From: Aquila chrysaetos chrysaetos
Lineage: Eukaryota > Chordata > Aves > Accipitriformes > Accipitridae
Length of the DNA stretch: 64,000 bases
Direction of reading: 5' to 3'
Assembly (NCBI RefSeq): GCF_900496995.4
Contig: NC_044006.1
Span: forward strand, 41,739,120-41,803,119
Part shown: positions 50,101 through 61,789 of the stretch, piece by piece
Position numbering within the stretch: the first letter of the stretch is position 1
How the letters are laid out: every line of letters begins with the position of its first letter
Notes under the pieces: model-generated
Database searches by the model: none
The model's input: only the letters and a program-made list of their open reading frames with translations
Told to the model about the DNA's origin: nothing
Position numbers and translations under genes: made by a program

Positions 50101-51796
50101 CTTCAGTGATGCTTTGACTTGATTGCTGGCAGCAATTAAATCACAACGAAGGAGAATGATGCATAGGCTTACATGTCCAGACACCCTACAGAAATTGGAA
50201 GAAGGATAAAACACAACAAAACCCCCAAATAAAATAACAAACCTGAAAACAAGACAGACAAAACAAAACAGCACTACCAGGCACTCTGTTCTTAACTTGA
50301 TTTTTTTTTTTTTTTATTTTTATTGGCTAACAGCCTGATTGATAGCAAAATCATAACTTGCTGTATGCTAACAGGCAGAGTTCACTTGTAGGTTATTGTG
50401 AGCTGATAAAGGGTTAGATGGAGTTTTGATTTTCGCATTGGTCCTTGGTGCACCAGATTAATGGAATTTCAATGAGAGACTGGAGTAGTCACAGCTTTGT
50501 CAGAAAAACAGATGGAGATTCTATAGCCATGTCTGCTCATTAATACCAGTTGCCTGAAAGGTGTACTACTTCTCTATACAAAAGACTCAACATAATTGAT
50601 TTTTGAGCAGGGTATTTTTTCACTTATTGATGACTAGGTTTCTTGCAACTTAAATGACAGGTTTTTGTATAGTACATTGTATAACAATGTTATGTCGTGT
50701 AAATTCTTACACCCCTTCCATCTGTGTTTTGAAGAATGTGTGTAGTGGAAAATATCTATGTCTTGATCAGTTAAAACCCAAAGTAGAGTACTTGAAATAG
50801 TAAGAATTCCTTTAAAGTTGGTAACAAACTTATTTTTGATTGAGACATTAATGGGGGAAAAAGTTACTGTTTTTCATTTAATTTTCAGGTTTCATAGGAT
50901 AGTATGAAATGTAGGTTCAATGCCATGCTGAAGCTTTCCTATTTAACAGTGTAGTCTTCTTTTATGGTCTCAAGGGATTTTTTTTTTTTTTTAACAGTAA
51001 ATTTTTTTTGTTTTATGGTATGGTAACTTGATTCCATAGTAGGAAATGCCATTAGTATTAAAGGAACAAACTTTCTGACTTTGCAAGTACTGTGAGTGAA
51101 CTGACCACTTCTGAAGAAGATATGTCTGTTTAGCTCTGCAGGGAGTATGTGATTAGGTAATTACTGGATCTGAAAAGATCACAGTGAATGCTGTGATAAA
51201 ATAATTTAGATTGTCATCATTTCTATGGAAGGTCTAGAAATGTTGCCTTGAGCATGTAAGGATGAAAGAAAAACTAAAAATGTGTCTGGGGACTTGTGTG
51301 CATTTCAAATTATCATATTTGGCTATAGCTTATGGGTAGAATATGCTGTTTAGCATAAAATTCTTAAATATGGTGAGAATCTCATACTAAAAATTCCCCA
51401 TAATTGAAGTAGAGGAAGGTAGGGCCTAAGCAAGCAAAATAGGACATTTGGAGAGTTTTGAGGAATCGGAATAAATGAAGGGGTTGCACTTTAACTGTCA
51501 TCAGAGTGCAGTCTTGAAAATGAGCGGAATTTGTTGCTCCCTGCAACATGCTTTTCTTGGTATAATTTTTGCATGAAACAACAGGTTTTAGCACTTCGTT
51601 TTCATGCAGCTCCTCTGGAAAAGTTCTATACAAGTCTTTGCGGGCTTGAGTCAACTATTTTACATGATCTATAGTGTTTCCTTTGCATGAACATCACATT
51701 TTGCATTTTGATTGATCAAGTGAGAATAAAAAAATTGTGTGACTAAATTTTGCATGCTGCTTCTTTTGACATTTTAATACAAGTACTGATTAAGCT

Positions 51797-51832
51797 TCTC
51801 TCCCTTCCCCCCCCCCCCCCCCCTTCCCCCTT
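51797..51832. repeat. Poly-C tract in a pyrimidine-rich stretch
   Basis: Seventeen consecutive C (51807-51823) flanked by short CT and CCCCC runs. It has i-motif/G-quadruplex potential on opposite strands, and its length is likely error-prone. Confidence 0.88.
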
Positions 51833-53254
51833 GGTAGGCATAAAGATTTGAATACTGTCACTGAAGATGGGTAGAGTTCAGCATAAGACCTTATCTTTAT
51901 GTACAAAGCATACAAGTATTTTCCCACTATCTTCAACTACATTCCTATTGAGTTTATTTTTGAGGCACTATATTAAAGCAAAAACTGTGTTCCATCACAG
52001 AGCCAGTTAAGCAGTATTAGCAACTAAGTTAACAAAGGTTGGAGAATGGAAAATGCAGCTAGGATTTTTCTGTCCTCTCCTCTCTCCTTTTGCCTTTCCT
52101 GTCCCCCCTGGTCTTGTGTTGGTTTACCACTATTTTAGTATCATAATCATGTACATGGAGAGGACGTTTGGTTGTCTTGGGGATGACAGCATTGGAAGTT
52201 TACCTGAGTTGTTCTAGGAGATTATTTGCTTTGCAGTACTGGAGAGAGTTCCAAACTAAGCGTATGACAGCCATTGAAAGAAGTGAGAAACTTCTTTGTC
52301 TTGTTTTTCTCATAGGTAGTTCTCTCTGAAAGCAGAAAAAGAGGTATTTTATTATTCCTTATATCTCTTGAAATATTCAAGCTTGATTGAAAAAGATCAT
52401 ATTGTGGGGAGGTAAGATCTAGGTTTACTGGGACACTTGACCTTTGCCAAGAAAAGGTGACTTCTACTTTATGCTCTTATTAGGAGCTAGCAGGAGGGCA
52501 ATAGCGTCAGTGCCGTGGGAAATGGGTAAAGGCTGGACATGGGCATGCCAGCTTTATTTTGAGGGGATGCTAGTTCCTGTCAGAATTGTTACTGGGAAAT
52601 AATGTAATTTATTATTTCGATACATGTAGGTAATTCTATGTTTTCATCAATGGTTTAGTAGACTCTTTTGCTGTGTCTGAACAGATGTTGTATGGCAGAG
52701 GAAATACCATGTGTTGCAATGTATTATGATTCTGCATTTCTGGGACATTTCTGTCCGAAAAGGTAATATGGCTGATAGAAACGTTGCTTTCAGAATTCTA
52801 AGAAATTGTAGTTAGCAACTCAATCTTAAGCAGGAGGACTGAAGTCTAGAATTTCTGATGTGGTATGCTGAGGCTGTCAGAGGAAGAATGCATCACCAGG
52901 GAATTAGCCTGAGATACTTGTGGTCAGTTTAGATGTCACACAGAATACAATCTTTTACAAGCTGATGGAACACAATTAAAACTAAAACATACTAAAGATA
53001 ATCTTAAAATATGAAGTGTTTTTTTAAAAATTCAGTTTATGAGGGTATTGGTGCATGTGGGACCACGTGCACATAAATTACCAGCTCCAGATCTGTTTGT
53101 TTCACAAATGAGATGAGGGTGCTAACTTTGTTGAAATTCTCAGAAGCTGTAAAGAAGATCAACTCCTTATTGGATAGGAGAGACCTTAAGAGTAAAGTCA
53201 GTGTATCACCCTTAGCCTGCCTGAGATGTTTCTTGGCAGGCACCTGTCTTGTCT

Positions 53255-53480
53255 TTCCTAAAAATCTCTAATGGTGCAACTTCAGTCTCCCTCAGGCAGC
53301 TTGCCCCAGTGTTGCACTGAACTTGCTAGTACAGGATATATACCCTAAACACTTTTTGTCAGTCTGTTGACATTTGACTCTGTTGTCCATTAAGGACATG
53401 ATGATAGTATATTTCCTTTTTTTCCCCTTCTGTCATGAATATATTTGAAGACTGAGAAGGCTCTTTATAACTTTCCACAT
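53255..53480 (-). mobile_element. Degraded CR1-type LINE 3' fragment, reverse orientation
   Basis: The order of phrases matches the reverse complement of CR1 3' regions in decayed form: aatctctaatggtgcaactt, then ctccctcaggcagcttgcccc and agtgttgcactgaac, and later atatttgaagactgagaagg. No coding frame survives. It is much older than the copy at 2813. Boundaries are approximate. Confidence 0.5.
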
Positions 53481-53550
53481 GTAACTGCTGTTGAAACCAT
53501 ATGAAAAGACCAAGCAACTGAAATGCTTGCTTTGTTTGTTTTTAGGATCC

Positions 53551-53594
53551 ATAGCAGTGAGTATAGCAGCAGTGAGTATAGCAGCAATGAATTA
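53551..53594. repeat. Tandem repeat, 15-bp period
   Basis: The unit gcagtgagtata recurs at 53554 and 53569, with a diverged third copy at 53584. Each of the first two units contains a GTGAGTA splice-donor-like core, so it can look like an exon edge. No supported exon is present. Confidence 0.8.
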
Positions 53595-55198
53595 TCTTGG
53601 AGAAGCAAGAAGTTTTTAAAGAATAAAAAAGTGCATGTGAAATATGCAAAGCTAATATAATTAATTTTTATTTAAACCATTTGTACAGAACAGAAGGGAT
53701 TAATTTCTGATAGGAAGCAGAAGTTTTAAGTGAAATTTTGGCCCTATTAAAGTCAACAGTAAAGTTAAAAATGACATCATGTAGGTTAACAGTGTGTACA
53801 AATTGATGAGACTAAAACGTTTGAACTTCTAATTATCATGATGAAAAACTTCCTATTAAACAATAAACCCCTGTGTTCTTTTAACATTTACCTTTCTCCC
53901 ATGGGAGAGATGACATGGTTTGTTGCTCATTTTATTTCATCTATGTTGCTTCAGTGACTGAGCAATAACAAAACAGCCATGTATGCTCCACCACTAAGCA
54001 GGACAATATCCACAATAAAAAACAAATAATGACCTGCTTAACCCATTTCTTTTTCATATTAGATCACAATTTTATTCAAGATATCTAACAGTATTATGGT
54101 AAAAAAAAACCCCAAAACAAAACAGAAAGCTTGAAGTGCAGTAGATTTTTCTGTTTATTTTGTATTGCTTGTTGGCCTAATGTTTTTCTAGATTGGTTCT
54201 TGTACATTACAAATAGCTGAAATAAAAAGGAAGAGGGAGCGTTTTCCTTCAGCCTCTTTGATATGTGATAAGCTTTTCAGGTGTGTTTTGGAGGCTGTCG
54301 GTTGTGGATTTAGGACCTTATTAATGCTTTCCTCAGCTGAGTGAATTTCTACCTTCTGATTTCCCTGTAATTCTTCTTTCTTCCTGCCAAGCAGTAGTAG
54401 CAAGTCAGCTTCCATTCTGCTCCTTACTCCTTCTGTCCCAGAAACAGACAAATGCATTAATCGTAGATGATAGCACTGCTTCGTGCTACTTCAGTGGCAC
54501 CTTGAGGTTGGTACCCTTCTAGTACCTTTCCAGAGGTGAGTGGGTCAAACAGATTGTTGCTGCTCGGCATTGAAGGCAAGAGGCATCTCTTCTTTCTGGT
54601 ATCTACCACATACGACAGGAAAATGGGTCTGCCTTCAGCATATAGTATGCAGTAGTCTCAAACGTCTTGGGGGAGAACAAACTCTACAAAACCATAATGG
54701 TTTGTTTTAGGCTAGATCAGAAATACGTAAAACAAAGCTTTGTGTGGTACTTCATGTTTTCCATGTCAAGGATGAGGCCTTAGAGTGCCTGGATATAGGA
54801 ACCAACTGAAAAAAAAATAGCCTTGCAATAAAAGTAAGAATTTTTTAAGTTTGGTGTAGGCTTTTCTTTCTCTGAATTGGTGATTCGGAATTTTTGCCCA
54901 TATCTAATTTATTGCATGCACTGAAGTGTGTATCAGTATCAGTGAAGTATCAGTATCAACACTGATCAACAGAAAAAGATTTTTCCCATATTCCTGTTTT
55001 TGTGTTTTAACTGATAAGTACTTTCTGTAGAGGTGCAAAGTGTATCTGTAGATCTTAAGCAAGTACAAAAAGGGCCTGTTTTCTGTCAGGTGTCATGCAA
55101 TCCAGGCATTAATTTAGTGGATTTGGGTTTGTTTCCTTTTAAATAAAAGGGGATGTTGCAGTGGATTAATATTTGTGAATTTTGAGATTAAATTTGAG

Positions 55199-55236
55199 TG
55201 GAAAAGTAAAAACTTTTGAATGGAAAAGTAAAAACT
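55199..55236. repeat. Short tandem duplication, 22-bp period
   Basis: The string tggaaaagtaaaaact is present at 55199 and 55221. No function inferred. Confidence 0.85.
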
Positions 55237-55450
55237 ATGTCAGGAAAAGGTTTATTGAAGTGTTTTGCAAAATAATAAAAAACTGTAAATTAAATCTTTG
55301 TGATATCTGTTATATGGGCAAATTCATTATTTGCCCTTCTTGAGAAGATGTTGCAGGTATTGTTCACTGCTTAAAAATTTGCAGCAGGAACCATACCTCC
55401 TTTGGACATTTGTCACTAGACAGTATTAGTTTGGTTGATAGTTTCCTCAG

Positions 55451-56026
55451 TGTCCTGGTTTCGGCTGGGATAGAGTTAATTTTCTTCCTTGTAGCTGATA
55501 CAGTGCTATGTTTTGGGTTCAGTATGCGAAGAATGTTGATAAGGCTGATATTTTCAGTTGTTGCTAAGTAGTGTTTAGACTGAAGTCAAGGATTTTTCAG
55601 CTTCTCATGCCCAGCCAACAAGAAGGCTGAAGGGGTACAAAAAGTTGGGAGGGGACACAGCCAGGACAGCTGACCCAGACTGGCCAAAGGGGTATTCCAT
55701 ACCATATGATGTCATGTCCAGTATATAAACTGGGGGGAGTGGGGCTAGCGGGGGATCACTGCTTGGCAACTAATTGGGCATTGGTCAGCGAGTGGTGAGC
55801 AATTGCATTGTGCACCACTTGTTTTGTATATTCTAATCCTTTTATTATTATTATTATTGTCATTTTCGTATTGTTGGTTTCTTCCTTTCTGATCTATTGA
55901 ACTGTTCTTATCTCAACCCACAAGTTTCACTTTTTTTCCTATTGTCTCCCCTACCCCACTGGGTGGTGGGGGAGCGAGTGAGCGGCTGCATGGTTCTTAG
56001 TTGCTGGCTGGGGTTAAACCATGACA
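55451..56026 (+). mobile_element. Solo LTR, avian ERVL-type, forward orientation
   Basis: 576-bp LTR starting TGTCCTGGTTTCGGCTGGG and ending GGGGTTAAACCATGACA, flanked by a perfect 5-bp target-site duplication (CTCAG at 55446-55450 and 56027-56031). It is the same family as 5905-6483, which lies in the opposite orientation. A TATATAAA box is intact at 55722-55729, while the ATTAAA signal kept in the other copy is changed to ATTGAA here (near 55895). No retroviral coding sequence adjoins it. It is in the sense orientation with respect to SKAP2 transcription. Confidence 0.92.
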
Positions 56027-58038
56027 CTCAGTAATTCTTCATAGATGCTTACTTGGATTCCTTAAGAGAGTAGGACTTCAGAGTAGAGTAGCAGGCTAAA
56101 AATGCTGAATGACATTTTTTCTCCAAACTAAAATTATTACTACAGTTTCTAGCTAGTATTAGTCAGAGCCTATTCACCCCTAGCTATCCCAGTAATGAAA
56201 GGTAGTACCCCATAAGGATCTTAGCCTTGTTTTCTCTAGTGCTGGTAGTCAGAAATAGTTTTGGGCCCATTTTGGGCAAGGAATTATGGATGATCCTATA
56301 CAACAAAATGGAGGAAAACCTCTTCTGGTCTAAACAGGATTTTCCTGGCCTCCTCCTGAATATTTACTCTGTCTACCTGACCACACATTCTGTAGTAGAA
56401 AAAAAGTACATCACAGCCTGATAATAACTTTCCAGAGATATTCTAGTCTTCATACAAAACATCTTTTTGGTTGTTCCTCAGCAGTTAAATTTTGTGTTCC
56501 AGTATATGGACATGGGTGATGTATAAATACTCACAATGCATATTCAAAGATGCAGTTAGTTTATTAAGTGCTTCACATATCTGCACTTGTACATCATCAC
56601 TTTGCATTGAAGAGATAAAGGGAAAGGATTAGTGTCGAAAGAATGTGAATGGAGGCGGAAGGATATTTGGAGTGTGTACGTGGCTGTGCTGTAAGATGAA
56701 AATGGGATGGAGACAAGTGAAGTGAAGGTGGTCCAAGTGTTTTTGGTGGTAACAGATGAATTGTTCTTTTGCAAGCATGGGTACAGGAAATGGGCCTTAT
56801 TATTACAGTTGTCTGGAAAAGAAGTTAATGGAAGTGTTGTCATTGACTTCCAATTAAAAAAAAAAAATTAACCTTGCCTGTTTTCAGGTGGAGAGTCTAA
56901 CACATTCTTATAATTCTGTCTATTTTGTGTTTAGTAATTTGAATATGTATGCATATGAAGGTGGTCGGGGAAAAGTTTGTCTTTTTGATGTCTAGAACAG
57001 CTTTTCTTATATGAAAGTAGGAGTAGACTAATTTTTCTCCCTCTAATAGCTTCTTCAGAAGCTAGCTTTAATACTGTATTTTAACAGAAAAATAATTGAT
57101 GAAACTACCACAGACTTTTTTGATCAAAGCTTTTTGGAATATTTTAGCAAAATGGTTATTCTGTAATTGTGTGTGTAAAATAACTGTATGTTAAGAATTG
57201 AAGATACACAAAAGAATGTAGTCATAACATGGAGAATTGCAGAGGTGGTTTTTTTTCCTGTAATCTGCATAGATAACATTTGGAATTTTAGATTGAAAAT
57301 AAAATGTGCAAAATAAAAACTTTGTTTTTACTTGTTAACCACAACATATCTGCAAATTTCATTTGGAAATATGGACTGTGTGATGCAGTTGACAGAGGTG
57401 CATTTAAGTTCATATTGCTTTTTTAATATATGGCATACCTTTTTTTTTTTCTGCCTCAGATTGCTGGAATCTTCCAGTGCTCTCATTCATTTGAGTGATA
57501 CTTAGAATGTGGTATAAAAATAATGTGAAAATGCCGTAGTGAGCTGGTGATAATTGATTTACTCCATCACACTGAAATACCTCTTGTTTTCCTCTTCCTC
57601 TTCCCTTGGGCAATAATCATGGGATCAAGCTGCCAGTCTGTAGATATAATTTCTCCAGCAGTGCCATCTGGCTCCTTGGCACTGGAAGTTGTATTGGCTT
57701 CTTTGCTGTTTCCACTGATTTTTGTCAAATGTTAGTCTGTTGATGAGATGTCTTTTGCTAGTGGGGGCTGATTTCTACTCCCCACCAAGTGAATACTGTT
57801 TTTTATTGGTGTTGTAAGGGACCGCTTATATTGTGTGGGGGTTTTAGTTTTGTGTGTTTGTTTTTTTTTTTTTAATGGAATTTAGGACTTAATATGGGAC
57901 CTCTTTGAGGAAAAATAAGGTTTTATCTACCAATTGGCTTCCTCCACTCATGTTTAAAATACAGTTTCCCAGGATTTTTGTACTTGTTGAATCGTACTAG
58001 CATCGTGTCCTCTCACAGATTTTTGTAGATGTTCAGTG

Positions 58039-58100
58039 TAGAATTATGTCCTTTTTATTTTTGTCTCCTGTAACGTAGAATTGTCTCCTTTTTATTTTTG
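58039..58100. repeat. Imperfect 37-bp tandem duplication
   Basis: tagaatt followed by tcctttttatttttg occurs at 58039-58063 and again at 58076-58100 with small differences. No function inferred. Confidence 0.8.
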
Positions 58101-60530
58101 GGAACTGTCACTTTTTAAAGAAATTATGGATAAACAACAAGAATTTGTAGGGTCTGTGTAACAGATGTAACGAGCTTTATGTTTTGGAATAACCAGCCAC
58201 CCGAGCTATCTTTTTTGTCACAGAACTGCGGTTTTATTTTTGCATCAACTTTTCTTTAAAAAAAAAAAAAAATTAGAAATGGTGGCTCAGTAGAACAAAC
58301 ACATTTGAGTTACTTTATTCAAGCCTTAGATGCTTTTCACTGCCATACAAGATATAATGATGGTATTGATAAAGAGTTAGAAAAGAATGCTCTGTAAATA
58401 GTATTTTAATGGGGATGGGAGGTGGGAGGAGAATCCTCTTGATGTAAACTCTTTTTGTAATTATTATCGTTCTTATTAATTTCTTAATTATTTGTTTTAT
58501 TTTTGTTTCTTCTACTGGTCAGAAACATTCATCTAGGGAAAAAAAAAGTCTGAGGAGCCGAGGATCCGAACAAAATATGAAGAACAGAGTTTCAGAGAAC
58601 ACATTTTTATTCTGCTTTAAAAAAAATTGGTTTGAATATTTTGGGTGAATAAAAAAAAAAAAAACCAACCAAAGCCCTTTCTATTATTATGTAAGTGAAG
58701 TCCTATTAATCAGGACAAGGCTAACTAATTTAAATCCTTTATATATTTTTTAAAAATTTTTATTTTAACGACCATTTTCAAGTGCTGTGTCTCAGATGAA
58801 TGAATATACTTATCCCTGGGTGTAAATACAAATTTTCTTTTGTGTTGAAAGTATTTTCTTAAAGTTGTTCAAGGTAACCTTGTGAACTCTCAAACATGAA
58901 CAATTGTGTTTAGTTAGCCTGTTGGAATATTTTTATATTATCCCTAAAAGTAGAAAATAATAAGCACAATTTATTTATCATAGTCTTAGTACTACTCTAG
59001 TGTAATACCTTTGTTAATAAAATACTATTAAACTGGTCTTTAAATCAATATTATAGTGCTTTTCCAGCACTGGAGAAATTGTCCAGTACTAGAAATGATA
59101 AGACTGAAAATCTTACATGGGGCAAGGAGGGCCTCGGTGAGTTTTTTGTAGCAGTTGGTTTGAATTAAATTTCAAGGATCTCTTGGTGTCTCCTTATGGT
59201 AGTCTTTTAAAGAAGATGATGACAGACAGGGTGTCCGAATGTGGGTCTCCTTATCAGTAACTTGACTCTGATACAAAGTGGGTATTTTTAACGTGAGTTC
59301 AGTTGAAAGAATCCATAGATAAAGGGCTACAATATCCAAGTATGGCAAGCATAGCTGAATATGCATGATCTATTGTTAATAGTAAAAGTGTAAGTCTTTA
59401 GGTTCACAGAATATATTCTGTCATGGAAGACTTTAACGGTGTAGGTATATCAGGATTTTCTAAAATAGCATCAAATATTCTTTTTGTTCGTAACTAAGTG
59501 TGAGGATAAAATGTTGCCTCTAATCAATTGTCTGGGATGCCACCTCATTAAGATTTACACGATCATCAAAAATGCCCAGAATTGTTTGTTGGCTGTATCC
59601 TAACTCAAATATATAAAGGGGATACCACAGCATTTTTCTTTAGAATCGCAGGGAGTTCAGTGACCTTTTGTGGCAAATTATGTAGAAAGAAAATATTTAT
59701 ATTCATTTAAAATAACCTCCATGAAGAAATAGTCTCATTACCCTGTTTGATCAATTCCTTGCAGCCTGAGCTGTAGCATGCTGCTATTGCCATTGGTTGA
59801 TGGAATACACTGAGAAGTGGCTAATGGTGATGGTGCTCATCAGGACAGGGTTCAGCCAGCGGTCAGCAACAAATAATTCAAGACTGTTTCTAAGTTTGTG
59901 GCTGGTGGAATTTGCTTCTTGCCCCAAGCCAGCAGCATTGCTGAGCTGGGCTATTTGATTAGAAGAGAAGCATATTTGCTTCTTAGCAACTGCACATTTG
60001 CACAACACACAGACCTATACTGCCTCCAAAGGTTTGTCTTTTGTGATGGTGGAATAATACTTTTCTGTTGATTGACAGACAAAAGAAATCTTTGCAATGC
60101 AGAGGAGTTTACAACCAATTTTTTTCTTTGTCTTTTGTAAACTTATCGGAGATGCTTCTTAATTTAGCATTGCCTGATGCAGATTTGTATATGCAGCAAG
60201 GCTGGCCATGATTTGAACTCCTACATTTAGGCTATTACTGCTGTGCGTATTTAAAGGACAGATGCACACTTATGCTTAATCATTGGTGTGTGCAGCATTT
60301 TCCCCAGCAGATCTACTTAATGGAAATTATTTTTGACTGTATTTTGAAATAGATTTTAATACATATATTACTATCTCCCATGCAAGAGTGATACTCCTTT
60401 TATAGAAGATAATGATAAAGTGAAAGCTGTTCTATTCTTAGTGCTTTTTTTAATATATTAACAGAAGTGCAGCAGTGATGGCAATTCTAATAGCGTGTGT
60501 GTGTAATTTTCGATGTAACACTTCCCACAG

Positions 60531-60763
60531 GAAGTGAGTCTACAGAAGAAAATGTGTCTAGTCAGTAGAAGGCAAAGGTATTTATAACACTGGTAATCCT
60601 TGAAAAAAGACAATTTAGGAAAAAGAAAGCCTGAGATTTACAGTCGTAGGAGGCCAGGGCAAGAAAAAAGCAAACTTTTTTTTTTTATGGTTTTACAGCT
60701 CTTTTCACTCCTGGCCGGTATTTTATTGTGGAAGTTTCCATACTGCCATAGGGGAGCAATAAA
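60531..60763 (+). other. Candidate alternative 3' terminal exon of SKAP2
   Basis: An acceptor-like aacacttcccacag ends at 60530. If exon 4 were spliced here, phase 1 would read GSESTEENVSSQ and then a TAG stop (60566-60568). An AATAAA signal lies at 60758-60763. The result would be a roughly 107-residue protein with the dimerization region but no PH or SH3 domain. The open stretch is short enough to be chance, and no transcript evidence is available. Confidence 0.25.
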
Positions 60764-61757
60764 TCGCTGATGTGGTTACTGAAAATGTTGCATGAAATAG
60801 TAAGTACAGTTAGTGTTAATGTGGATTTTTGATGCAGATATCTGCTTGCATATTTTCCTAAATAAAAGATACAGTTTTAACAGACTATAAAATCCACTTA
60901 GAAAGGTACTTGCTGGTTTTAGTTATGAAAGCTAAAAGATATCTTTTAAGGGATAGGGAGAGTTAAAGCAGGAGTGCACAATAAAAGGACTGTGGGCCAT
61001 ATTAGCATGCCTAATGTAAGCATCCAGGAGTTTACTTACTAATAACCATTTCAGTGGCAATTCAGAGCCAAAACAGAAAAGGAAGAAAGCTTTCTGATAT
61101 GGTGAGGCAATAATAAACCCCAGATGTCCCTCTTTAAGTCAACATTAAACCTTCCAAAGTTTTAAAACCTTTTTCACATAGGAAATGTTTTTTAGTCAGA
61201 TGAACAATTTTAAATAAACCCTAATCAAAAAATGTAGGCTTTTTAGAGAATTTTGGGGTTGGTGAGGGAGTGAGACAAACTGAAAGCAATCAGGGGGAAT
61301 CAGCGGCTGTTCTGGGGAACGGGTATTTGGGGTGTGCATACTGCTGAGCAGAGGAAGCAAGGTGTAGAAATGGGTGTGACTGTTGTTTTGGAGGCCCTGG
61401 AAGGGCTGATTGGGGACAGACTTCATTCTCTTCCTTCTTACAGTTGATGTGTGTATATATACGTTTTTAGAAGTGTGTTTTAACATACTGGTAGGATTGC
61501 ACAGTCAGTAGGGAGAGGTGTTAGCTTTGGCTTAATTTCTGAGACATTCAGAAATAGTGCGATAGTGTGATAAGGTGGCTGCTTGTTATGCTGCTGAATT
61601 GCCAAAGAGATGCTTACGCCCAGTTGACTTATTTTTGTACCTCAATACCCGTTAAGGTGTTACCCGTGTTCTACACAGATTTTATACTTCTTTCAGTAAG
61701 ATATGCACAATGAATTAGTGTGGTGTGGTTTTTTTCATGTATGTGTGTTTTTTGGTT

Positions 61758-61759
<2 letters not shown>

Positions 61760-61789
<30 letters not shown>
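61760..61789. repeat. Poly-T run of about 30
   Basis: Long T tract preceded by TTTTTTGGTTGG and followed by CCCCCTAGGAG, which imitates a splice acceptor (polypyrimidine tract plus TAG). Phase-1 reading after the TAG gives no SKAP2-like sequence. Confidence 0.88.

Noticed and set aside
53541..53621. Exon-like segment after tttgtttgtttttag with 24 open codons in SKAP2 phase
   Set aside because: It encodes only the product of a 15-bp tandem repeat and does not resemble the expected SKAP2 continuation or any PH-domain sequence.
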